DNA from: Bretschneidera sinensis
Lineage: Eukaryota > Streptophyta > Magnoliopsida > Brassicales > Akaniaceae
DNA length: 64,000 bases
Reading direction: 5' to 3'
Assembly (NCBI GenBank): GCA_023935145.1
Contig: CM043698.1
Span: forward strand, 145,560,125-145,624,124
Shown here: piece after piece, positions 45,361-55,699 of the stretch
How the letters are laid out: each line of letters starts with the position of its first letter
Numbering within the stretch: position 1 is the stretch's first letter
Translations under genes and position numbers: made by a program
Notes under the pieces: model-generated
Told to the model about the DNA's origin: nothing
The model's input: the letters and a program-made list of their open reading frames with translations, nothing else
Databases searched by the model: none

Positions 45361-46904
45361 TGTTGACCCTGGATGATTTTGATAGTAACAAAAATCTTAA
45401 TTAAGCACTAATGAATATTACTTAAGTAATACAGATTGTTAATAGTGCTTATACATCCAAGGTGACCAAGATTGTAGAAATTGGTGAATCAATGTTGATG
45501 CCATTTCAATTGTTAGGAGCTAATTATATTTGCATTGCATTTTATTATATAGTCTTAATTAATTGAAGATATAAAATCTCCAAGTAATTTTATTAAATGC
45601 AAATAAATTCTTTGGGCTCAATACTTAACATTCTCTAATTGAATTTAAGAAGAATTTATGTTGGCATAGAAAATTACTTGAGCATTTGTAATATATCATT
45701 CTTCATATATCTAGCATACACATTATGCTTAAATTTGTAATATGTTTTGTCATCATCAAAAATGCCTCAATCAAGAAATTGATTAGATTAATTTTGATGA
45801 TAACAAAACACTTTTGAAGTGTTTAACTTGTGTGTTTAATGTGCAAGAAAGTTTGATTAAATTAGGAGATTTTTTGGAACTCAAAAATCCAAAAAGAATA
45901 AAGAGATATGAAGAAAATTATGCTAAAAATACTGTTCATCCAGAAATCACTGTAGCAGCGCTCCAACAGTGACCCAGTCGACTGGGTGAATAGTGCAGTC
46001 GACTGGTAAAAGTGGCAGAAGGTTCCCAGTCGACTGGTAACACTGCAGCAGCAAAAATGTGAATTTTTAAGAGGACCCAGTCGACTGGTATCACGACCCA
46101 GTCGACTGGTAGTTCAAAAATATTACCGTTGGGACTCGAAATCTAAGATTTTAAAGGCACAATCAATTCAAATTAAAGTCTAACGGCCATATTAATTGAT
46201 GGCTATATAAACCCACTCAATTCAGCATTCAACAAGGAGGAGAAGACATTCAAAAAGAGAAGAACACACACAATCAAGTCATTCATTCTTTGAAACTCAA
46301 AAAAGCTTTGAAATACTCATGTTGAGCTATTCTTCAAGCTTTTCTTTGAAAGAGAGACATTATTCAGTTGTATAAGCTTTCATTTGTTGTCTCTCTACCA
46401 TTTACTTTACAGCTTTTATTGTAAAGGGATTACTTCCGAGAGGAAGGGGATTACTTCCGAGAGGAAGGGGATTGTTCGGTTTGAGCAACACCTGTAAGTT
46501 GCTTGTGTTTCGGTTTGAGCAACACCCGTAAGTTGCTTGGTTTAGTGAAAGACTTCAAGGAGGATCCTTGAAGAGAGTGGACGTAGGGTCGGAAGGATTC
46601 CGATATTGCCGAACCACTATAAATCGAGTTTGCATCTCTCTAACTCTATCTCTTTAATTACTTTCATAATTACTTGCTTATAATTATTTATTATTCAAGT
46701 AAATGAGATTGATTGCTTAATTATTTTGTAATTCAATTATCATTTCTATATTAAGCAATAAACTCTCTCATCTTTGTGCTAGTAATTTAGAAAGATTTAA
46801 TTCCGCATATATTTTGTTATTTGAGATTGCAAAAAATATTTAATTTTTTTAATACCCAATTCACCCCCCTCTTGGGTATTGCCATAGTATATTTTGGACC
46901 TACA
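45361..46904 (+). repeat. 3' LTR of SIRE-b
   Basis: Same length as the 5' LTR at a constant offset of 7590 and apparently identical except at 46016. Confidence 0.95.
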
Positions 46905-47600
46905 GTTGCGCACTGATTCAGGGGCTGTGTGCACTAGTGTGCACTTAAGCTTGGGCAAGGCTCGGACTTTAGCCGAGCGCATGAGCACATGTGCACACAC
47001 TTGGACTTTGGTGTGCGCGTGCTCTCTTGGCTGTGCGCACAGTTGCGCACTGATTCAGGGGCATTGTGCACTAGTGTGCACTTAAGCTTGGGCAAGGCTC
47101 GGACTTTGGCTGAGCGTATAAGCACATGTGTACACACTCGGACTTTGGTGTGCGCGTGCTCTCTTGGCTGTGCGCACAGTTGCGCACTGATTCAGGAGTT
47201 GTGTGCACTAGTGTGCACTTAAGCTTGGGCAAGGCTCGGACTTTAGCCGAGCGCATGAGCATATGTGCACACACTCAGACTTTGGTGTGCGGGTGCTCTC
47301 TTGGCCGTGCACACAGTTGCACACTAATTCAGGGGCTGTGTGCACTAGTGTGCACTTAAGCTTGGGCAAGGCTCAGACTTTGGCCGAGCATATGAGCACA
47401 TGTGCACACACTCGGACTTTGGTGTGTGCATGCTCTCTTGGCCGTGCGCACAGTTACGCACTGATTCAGGGGTTGCGTGCACTAGTGTGCACTTAAGTTT
47501 GGGCAAGGCTCGGACTTTGGCTGAGCGTATGAGCACATGTGCACACACTCGGACTTTGGTGTGCGCGTGCTCTCATGGCCGCACAGTTGCGCACTGATTC
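46905..47600. repeat. 137-bp tandem repeat, about five copies
   Basis: Unit starts (GTTGCGCACTGATTCAGG) lie at 46905, 47042, 47179, 47316 and 47453, exactly 137 bp apart, and a sixth, shortened unit begins near 47587. Each contains GTGCACTAGTGTGCAC-like inverted repeats and the GGCTCGGACTTT/GCCGAGCG pair shared with the 49-bp unit. 137 is not a multiple of three, so the stacked short ORFs are artefacts. Confidence 0.95.
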
Positions 47601-47864
47601 AGGGTCTGTGTGCACTATGGCGCTCAACCGTGCACACTTAGGTACCGATGGGACAGGGGCATGTGCACTACGGCGCTCGGCCGTGTGCACTTAGCATTCG
47701 CTGGGACAGGAGCATGTGCACTACGGCGCTCGGCCGTGTGCACTTAAAACTCTAAAGTGTGTTGTCTGGTGTCAGACGGCTCGGCATCGCAACATATGAG
47801 TTCTTTAGACTTCTTCGCTTCTACTGTAGCGAGAGATTGTGGTTTCCCACGGACGGCGCCAATC
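47601..47864 (-). other. Leader of the tandem-repeat element
   Basis: Shorter repeats of GTGCACTACGGCGCTCGGCCGTG (47610-47750), then unique sequence and the primer region. No ORF of interest. Confidence 0.7.
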
Positions 47865-48466
47865 TGTTGATGCCAAAAAAGGGTTTGTGCTGACGTGGCC
47901 TAGGTGCTGACGTGGCCCGGTTGAGAACGTGGCCTGGATGAGGATTCGGCCTGAGTGAGGACCTGGCCTGGGTGAGGGCTCGGCTTGGATCCTGTACAAG
48001 CGACAAGGGTGAACTGAAGGCCCTCGGAAGGAGAGGAGGGGAAGACCTCCGAAGGCACTCTGATGCTTAAGTTAGCAAATATTTGAAGGTGGAGCCGAGG
48101 GTTCGAAAGAGGAACCGAGGGCTTAAGTAAATCAAGTGTCAAAATAGATGTCTGAAAAAATCCCTGAAAAATTCCATACCTTGGCCCTTTTATAGGCGTC
48201 TGCCAGTGGGGAAGGCATGATTAAAAGCCTTGAGGGTGCGGCTGTAGGGTGGCTGCAGGGCGGCCATAGGATGGCGCGCCGTAGGGGAGGTCGTAGGGCT
48301 GCCATAGGGCAGCTACAGGGAGGCTGATAGCTTTGTAGGGTGGCTGGCGACTGTAGGGCGGCCGCAGGGGAGGTCCAGGCATAGGTTCGCTGGGCCGTCC
48401 TTTACAGGCCTGGAGGCTTAGCTGGGCCTGGAGTGTTCTGGGCCTGGGGCGTTCTGGGCCGTATCA
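47865..48466 (-). repeat. 5' LTR of the tandem-repeat element
   Basis: 602 bp; same TATA box (CTATAAAAGGGCC) and GC-rich repeated units as the 3' LTR. It differs from that by several substitutions and a 20-bp-scale indel near the CAACA end. Confidence 0.88.
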
Positions 48467-48471
48467 TATAG

Positions 48472-49450
48472 AATGTCTAAATCTTTCTTTCTATAATTCT
48501 TTTCCCTGAATTAGTTAGTAATTTGATGCCATGCCAAATTGAAAGCTTCCTTATACATTAGCTTGAAATCAAGCCTATGGTTCTGCATACTGAGTTACTG
48601 ATGGCATTGGTTTTCAATATTGGTTAGAAAATCTATGTTGTAGATAACAAGAGGGCCCCATGTAATTAAATTTCCATGCACTGGCTTCCAATTTGCCCAA
48701 ATCTGAAAAAAAAATAAACAAGTCTACTGTTTCAGATTGGATCAAATGAATCCTTTTGTCAATCAGACATTAGTTCTTCTACTTCCTTGGTAAGGTCAGG
48801 ACCAAATGAGAACTTGGAATAAAAGTTGTCCAAAGATTTTTATTTTATTTTTCTCTTTTTCTGGGGTCTCTTTTTCTTGGAGGTTGTGATTAGACTTGTT
48901 TTTGTCAACTGAAGTAGGTTTAAGAAAAGGAGAGATTCTTTTTTACTTTGTTTTAACATTAGTTGGAGAAAATTATGAACTTTGAAAGCAAATATACTGA
49001 TGTGAAATCCACTAACATCTTTCGTAATGTCCAAGATTCATTTGAGTTCCTTTTTTTTCTTGGATTGGCATGCAATTCTTGTGGAATTTAAAGAGGCTTT
49101 TTTTTAAAAAGGAATGTGGTTCTTTTTGTTAAAGTTTGATTTGATTGAATGAGACTGGTAAAAAATAGTGCCAAACAAAAGAGAGAGAATTGTCCTTAGT
49201 AAGCTTAGAGATGATGATCCTTTGTTGCTGAAATTTAGTTCATCAAAAGAGGATGAACCATTTTCAAACATATCTTTTTATGTGACATTGGTGTTTCAAG
49301 ATATCCTTAGAAACTGTTCACAATAATGAAATACTGTATTAAACAACGAAAACCATGATTTTATACCACATTAATTAGTTTTTTTTCTTAACCAATGTCA
49401 TGGTAGAAATGCAGTGAGTCCACTGAATCAGGAAACAATGATACACTGAG
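48472..49450. other. Non-coding stretch
   Basis: No gene or repeat recognised. T-rich tracts on the plus strand (48840-48960, 49050-49130). Confidence 0.5.
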
Positions 49451-49456
49451 GATGGG

Positions 49457-49806
49457 ATGCAAGAAGCCAAGCAACAAGCCTTGGAAACAACTGACGGCAA
49501 GCCGCCAGTAAGCACCACGAGCTTCGTGGCGGAAAATGTGGGGAACACTGCTAAGGAGAAGACTATGGATGGGGCATGGAAAGCAGCAAAAAGGAAACTA
49601 CCCAAAACATTAAGGACAGTGTAGTTGGTGATGGTGATGGTGATGGTGATGATGATGATGATGATGATGCTGATGATCGTATTGAAGATGATGCAGCAGT
49701 TGGTGAGATTAGCAAAACTGATCAGCCTGTTGATGCAATGGAGCATAGGAGTATTAAGGAGTTGAGGAAGAAAGCTGGTGGGTATGATCAGGCAGACAAT
49801 TCATGA
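49457..49806 (+). pseudogene. LEA-like protein fragment, frameshifted
   Basis: From ATG 49457 one frame reads MQEAKQQALETTDGK, FVAENVGNTAKEKTMDGAWK, features of small late-embryogenesis-abundant-like proteins. At an A-rich run (about 49582-49590) homology moves to another frame that continues KKETTQNIKDSVVG, an acidic run coded by a GAT repeat (49626-49672), then VDAMEHRSIKELRKKAGGYD and a stop at 49804-49806. Either it is a pseudogene or a short exon boundary was missed. A splice acceptor (CTGAG|GATGGG) just upstream of 49451 would allow an earlier exon, which I could not find. Family assignment is tentative. Confidence 0.4.
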
Positions 49807-50763
49807 GAAGGAAAAGCTTACTTTGTATTAGTTATTTTTTTTTGGTGTGTTTTTTTGTGTTGTATTAGTTATTTATTATTAATATTTTATATATTCATTA
49901 TAACATGTGTTCTAAATGTAAATTTAGATATAATAATATAAAATTCAAAGAAAACAAATAATTAAATATTAAATAAATATTTAATTTTGCTTTTTAAAGT
50001 GAAAAAAAAAAGATCATTATTTGGCATAGAATTTTTATTTACCTTACATAGTGGGTATAACTGTTAATAGGACAGCCATTGAAATTCCAAAAATATTTCA
50101 TTTTTTATAAAAAAATTAAAATGTCTTCACTAAAAAAATTATTTTAAGAAAAAATATCTTCACAAAAAAATATTTCATTTTTTATTTTTTATATTTGTTT
50201 CACGTATTGTCTTATCTTGTTCATTTCATGAATTAATTTATAAACTAATAATTTTGAATTAGTACTTTATGAAAAAAAAATATTTCAAGAGAAGCCAATA
50301 TTGAAAACAAGTTTCAAAACAGAAAAACTAATACTAGTAAGATAGAATTGTGGTTGAAAATGACATTTAATAGTATTAATAATGGAATTCTTTTACAATG
50401 TTTTTAAAATATGAAAACACTATCGGAAATGATTGTAAAAGATTATTCAAAGATGGTTTTTGTTGCACTATTAATTTTATAACTAAACTTTTGTATATGA
50501 AAATATTCATATTAGTGATATTACATGAGATATTTTTTAAATATTGTTTTATAAAATTATCTTAATACTTTTTCTTTCAAATTATAAGTAAATATTTTTA
50601 ATATTTATCCATAAATTCTGAATTTAATCAAAGTTAAGTAGCATTGAAAATGACCTAAATAAATGTCTATTTCATCAAACAACTGTTTATATTCTTTTAT
50701 CGGTCACTTTTTTTTTGTCCTTTTGTTTTTGGCTTAATGGGGATATATTTCGGTTTTTATATT
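49807..50763. other. AT-rich intergenic DNA
   Basis: Very AT-rich; nothing coding seen. Confidence 0.6.
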
Positions 50764-51160
50764 TAGGCTCGGTTTGTCTTAATGAAAAATAATAGTATGA
50801 AAATTAAATACATGTAAAATGGTATTTTACTGGCGTTTGGATTATATGAAAATCAAATTCATGTAAAATAAGATTTTATATTGCTAAGTGAAAAGCTTAA
50901 TAAAATAATTTACGTTCTTTTTTTACGTAAGTTGTTTTACAAGTTATTTAAAAATGATTCTTTTTTTAATTTTTAAAAAAAATACTCTCCCACTTTCCTA
51001 AAATTTCTCTCTCATATTACACTACAAATTTTCTTTTTATTTATTTTTTATATTTTTCATCATTTATTTTCATATTTCAACCAAACAAAAATATATATAA
51101 TTTTAAATGAAATTAGTTTTACGTTGTAATGCATTTTACATGATAACAAACGGAGTCTAA
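50764..51160. mobile_element. Possible MITE
   Basis: About 400 bp with imperfect terminal inverted repeats: left TAGGCTCGGTTTGT, right complement TTAGACTCCGTTTGT. Internal sequence is AT-rich with repeated ACATGTAAAAT-type motifs. Target duplication not clear. Confidence 0.45.
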
Positions 51161-52798
51161 GAATTTACCAAAATTTGTTTGCAAGTTTTAGCTTGAAGTT
51201 TAAACCGACAATCCACTTTACATCTAGGTCTTTGAAAATACAAATATAAATAATAAAATAAAAATACAATTCAATTAAGTCGGATAAGAATATTCATCAC
51301 CATAATCAAACCCAATAAACCATAGTAAGCAAACAATCAAACCGTTTTTTAAGTACTTGAATAATCGAAATGCTTAATCGTACCAATTCAATAAATTTAG
51401 TTAAAATCGAATTTTACACGGGCCCTTTGTTGCAATCATGTGACTCCAAATAATCAATCGTGAAATTTTGAATTCTTAACCAACATTTTATGATGATTAT
51501 ATTTAAAATTAATGATGTTTTGTGCTGGATTTAATTCAATTTTTTAAATATCTTCAAAAAAAATTGAATTTAAAAAAATGAATTAAATTCAACATCAAAC
51601 GTCATCATTACCATGTTACTTTTTTATTACTATTATAAGCTTCAAAAATAATATCAATCAAGTAAATAAAAAAAAAATCACATTGATGATGTCTAGATAT
51701 GTCATCTTTTATGCTATAGAAAGCAAATAGAATACCAAAATATCTAATCTCAAAGGAAAGGAAAAAACAAAGAAATGAGGTCCTACTTGCCCAAAGAAAG
51801 AGTGGAACTAAATGGACGAATCTAGAAGGAACTTTTTTAGTTGGACCAAAATGCAAAGCCAAATAGTGAGAGTGATGGCCACTTTTGCAAGTGCCGCTTT
51901 TGTTGCAACAAATGGAGCGACGCGGAAAAGTGGAGAAGTGAAAAGTAGGTACGATTGTCCCTTTTGTCCGATTCTTCCTACTTGATTTGAAAATGAATTT
52001 TGGATATTTTTTCCATTTATTGTGAAATATGGTTTGATATTTTCATTATATTTTCCCTTCAAGTTTCAAAAGATAATCTCCACATCCATCCAAGATGAAA
52101 TATCGGGTGTCTTTACTTTTTTTTCCGACAATAAAAAATAATGTATTCAATGATAATTTTAATTAAATTTATGATAATTTTAATTATATTTGATGGTAAT
52201 ATCATTTAATATAAAGAGTTTATAATTAATATAAATAAAATTATAAACAAATATATTGTTTTTTGATACCATAAAAAAAATTACGCCACCATATCTTACC
52301 ATTACAATTATTTCGTTTTTCATTAATGTTCATGGATTTGACGAATAATAAATAATTTTTTACAAAACAAAGGGGAATATAGACTACCCCACACCTTTTT
52401 TTCTGTAAAGATAAATTCTAAATGATATACATGCTTTAAAAATATCTCTCATTTTGTGTCGCTAAAATTTAAATTGAATAGTCAATGAGATTTTGGTTTA
52501 GTGATAAAGATTGAAATTTTGAGACTATAAAATTTCAAGTTCCATTCCCATAATTTGTGGGTTAGTTCTCATATATCTTTTTATTTCTCCTACTTTAGAT
52601 ACGTTGTGGTAATATTGTGGGCTTATGTATGAGTTATGGGATAATAAAACTTATATTGTCATCACATCAATCATTGTACTATTTGTATATAGCATCGCTT
52701 CAATAAAATAAAATAAAAAACTTAATCGAATAATAATGTTTTTTTGGTAGAGCATCCAAGATGAGGTCTTGGGTTTAGAGTAGAAAGCTCAATTAATT
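51161..52798. other. AT-rich intergenic DNA
   Basis: No gene recognised on either strand; the short ORFs present have no family features. Confidence 0.6.
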
Positions 52799-52808
52799 TA
52801 TGTGGCAC

Positions 52809-53185
52809 TAGGGGTGGATTCGAGCCGAATCAAGCCCGAATATTAATGTATTCGAGCTCGACTCGAGCTTAAATGAACAGGCTCAAGTTTGAATCGAGCT
52901 CGGTAATTAGACTCGAGCTCGAATTCGAACCAATATTTATTTAATTTTTTTATTTATTAAAATTATAGTTTGAGCTCGAGCTTGAATGGGCAATCCAATG
53001 CTCAGGTTCGAGTTCGAATAGGCTCTATTGTTATCGAGCTCGAGCTCGAGCTTTCATAAAATTTATCGAACTCAAGCTCAAGCCCAATTTTTGAGCTCGA
53101 TTCGAACTCGAGCCTGTTCATTTAAGCTCGAGCCGAACTCGAATACCTTATTATTCGTGCTCGATTCAGCTCAAATCCACCCCTA
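52809..53185. mobile_element. MITE of Mutator type, GAGCTCGA-rich foldback
   Basis: 377 bp with terminal inverted repeats (TAGGGGTGGATTCGAGCC against TAGGGGTGGATTTGAGCT on the other strand; about 29 of 35 match). It is flanked by the exact 10-bp duplication TATGTGGCAC (52799-52808, 53186-53195). Duplications of 9-11 bp are typical of Mutator-like transposons. The inside is packed with GAGCTCGA/TCGAGCTC units on both arms, so the element can fold into one long hairpin. No coding capacity. Confidence 0.85.
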
Positions 53186-53195
53186 TATGTGGCAC

Positions 53196-53636
53196 ACAAC
53201 CTGAGGTAACATTCTTCATTATTTTATCTTACGATCCTTAATGTTTAATAGAATTCAATCCTTAATATCTTCAGAATGATAAATAATTTTATCAATTAAG
53301 ATAACTAATACACACTTTGATATAAAGATACGAGCCAGTAATAATTTTGCATTAAAGACTTTGGTTAGACATTGCCATTGAGTATTAGGTACAATGGCCA
53401 TGTGAAACCTTGTGTTGGGTCAATGTCACAATTTTCCTTCTTGTGGTACTTAGTACTTTTGCAATATTCACCTTATACAAAGATGTAAGAACTTAAATCT
53501 TTTTCACTTGTGATAAAAAATGATTTTTTGAAAAAAAAAATAGTTTTAAGAAACTGAACTTACGATAAAATAATTTTCTTACCAAATAAATTTTTTCTGT
53601 CATAAACCAAACTACAATTAAATCAAAGGGTGTTTG
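53196..53636. other. AT-rich intergenic DNA
   Basis: No gene or repeat recognised. Confidence 0.5.
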
Positions 53637-53923
53637 TGTTAGGATATCAAATTGGATTCTGAAAACAAAAACAAGAACTAAGAAAAATGGTAGAGAATAT
53701 TTCAGGGGGGGGGGGCTCCAACGAAGACTGATTCTTGCTTGATTGTTAAGTTGAAATATGGGAATGACCCATCTTATCCAAAAAGATCAGATTACACTTA
53801 TCCTTTCATTGCATGATAAGATTTATCTGTAGTTGGATGAGCTTGCCCAACTACTCAGAAATTTTCTTTTATCTCTTATTTTGGGATAAGACTTGAAGTT
53901 TGACTGAGTAGCTATAACTAACA
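53637..53923 (-). repeat. 3' LTR of the decayed Copia element
   Basis: 287 bp, homologous to 58447-58815 with an internal deletion near 53772. It contains a run of ten or more G at 53706. Confidence 0.8.
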
Positions 53924-54093
53924 TCTCCCGCTTAGCTACTTAGCCAAAATTCTAGATACAATCTCACTATATATGAAATACCATATCAATAGTTTCTGTA
54001 CATGCTCCCACTATCCGTGAGATGACACACTCTCACTATCCGTGAGATAACACACTCCTACTATCTATGAGATAACACAAAAACCTTTTTTAC

Positions 54094-55501
54094 TCAAATA
54101 TTCATGAGTCCCATCAAACTAACATGTTTGATAAAAATTTTCGACGGAATACCTTTCGTAAAGAGATCAACAATCATATCACTAGTAGGGATATAGGACA
54201 CTTTGATCTCCTTTTTATCCACCACAAATATCATGAATATAATGATACTATGTTTCAATGTGTTAACTTTTCGAGCTATTTGCTCCATCGTAAATAAGGC
54301 TAATGGCCGCCTAATTATCGTAATAAATTTCTATTGGTCTTACAATTAGATTTATGTTCAAATCTATCAAAAATCATCTGATCGATACTGCATGAGTGAC
54401 AACCATGCTACAGGCTACGTACTCAACTTCTTGTGTGTATCTTGCTACACATCCCTATTTCTTGTTACCCTAAGAAATAGTTGCATGTCCAAAAATGAAT
54501 AAATGTCCCAAAGTGGACTTTTCGTCATCTTTGTCCACTCTAAAATCTGCATCGAAGTAACCAATTACCTCAAGCGTGTCAGTTTTATATACTAATTTAA
54601 GGCGCAAAGTACTCCTCAGGTACTTCAATATCTTTTTAACTGCTTCCCAATAATATGGGTCAGGATTACTTTGGTACTTACTGATCAAACTTATTGGGTA
54701 TGCCAAGTCTGGTCGAGTACATAGCATGACATACATCAAGCTTCAAACTGCTTAAGCATACGGTACTTCTAAAACCTTTTGTCTCTTTTTAGGAAACTGA
54801 TCTTTAGACGATCTTTTCCCCATAACTAAGGGTGTAGGTGCCAGATTTCAATTCTGCATTCTTAATTTCGTAAGGATTTTGAGTAAGTAACTTTTCTTGA
54901 TTCAAGCTCAATGTTCTAGATTTTCTATCCCTCATGATTTGTATTCCTAAAGCATATGATGCTCACTCATATCTTTCATTTCAAATCTATTACTTAACTC
55001 CAAATTGGTTTTATTTAACATTTCTATATCATTTCAAGCAAGTAGAATATCATCTACATACAATGACAATATAGAAAAACTGCTCCCACTTTTACAAGTA
55101 TATACGCAGTTATCTAGCTTATTTTGGACAAAATCAAGTTTCAGTATTGCCTCATGAAATTTGAGATACCACTGTCTAGATGATTGTTTCAAACCATATA
55201 GTAACTTCTTTAATTTGTAAACTTTATTTTCTTGACCTTCTACCCGAAATCCCTCGGGTTGGTCCATATAAATATTCTCCCTCAACTCTCCATTGAGGAA
55301 CACAGTGTTGACATCCATTTGAAACAGTTCCAAGTAAAGACAAGCAACAATAGGTAGAATAATTCTGATTGAGGCAAACTTTTCCATTAGAGAATATGTC
55401 TCCTGAAAATATATTCCTAGCTTTTGAGTAAAACATTTGAAAACTAACCGGGCCTTGAATTTTTCAATGGACCCGTCAGCATAAAATTTTCTTTTGAGCA
55501 C
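54094..55501 (-). pseudogene. Copia reverse transcriptase and RNase H, decayed
   Basis: Minus strand from 55501: AVFLNGEL-like motif in FQMDVNTVFLNGELRENIYM, then YKLKKLLYGLKQSSRQWYLK and LSLYVDD. After about 300 bp of broken frames RNase H follows (MMYVMLCTRPDLAYPISLIS, YFDADFRVDKDDEKSTLGH) and ends at 54094 with FTKGIPSKIF. Several stops and frame changes lie between. Confidence 0.8.
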
Positions 55502-55699
55502 CCATTTACAACCTATAGACTTTTTATTCTAAGTCAAATCATAAAGTTCCCAAACTTTATTCATCTTTCATGGCATCCAGCCATAGATTTGATTCTTACG
55601 ATTTCATCACTTCGGCAAAAGTCGTCAAAACTACGCTCTCCTCAATGTCTATGTCCACAGAAAAACACGATGGCTCACACGGATATAGATAGCAATCGT

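Larger units (their letters stand above)
37771..46904 (+). mobile_element. SIRE/Maximus-type Copia element, young copy SIRE-b
   Basis: LTRs 37771-39314 and 45361-46904, both 1544 bp. I see one difference (38426 T, 46016 C), so insertion is very recent. The target duplication GTTGC is exact (37766-37770, 46905-46909). Primer site TGGTATCAGAGC is at 39317-39328 and the purine tract AAAAAGGGGGAGAT just before 45361. Gag is one open frame of 582 codons; pol has several frameshifts, a stop and a short deletion. It is related to SIRE-a across gag and pol but its LTR is only similar in blocks. The extra ORF of SIRE-a is absent. Confidence 0.95.
36110..48466 (-). mobile_element. Non-coding minus-strand LTR element made of tandem repeats, hosting SIRE-b
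   Basis: LTRs 36110-36694 and 47865-48466 (minus strand TGATACGG... to ...GCATCAACA) are flanked by an exact 5-bp duplication TATAG (36105-36109, 48467-48471). On the minus strand the primer region GATTGGCGCCGTCCGTGGGA follows the 5' LTR (47845-47864), a known plant Gypsy type. A G-rich tract (GGAAGTGTGGGGCCTG) precedes the 3' LTR. Without SIRE-b the internal part is only about 2 kb and consists of 49-bp and 137-bp tandem repeats. No gag or pol is recognisable. It must have moved with proteins from another element. Confidence 0.88.

Noticed and set aside
46894..47597. Series of 65-77-codon ORFs with similar sequence, both strands
   Set aside because: They repeat at 137 bp in the tandem array; the unit length is not a multiple of three and there are no codon features.
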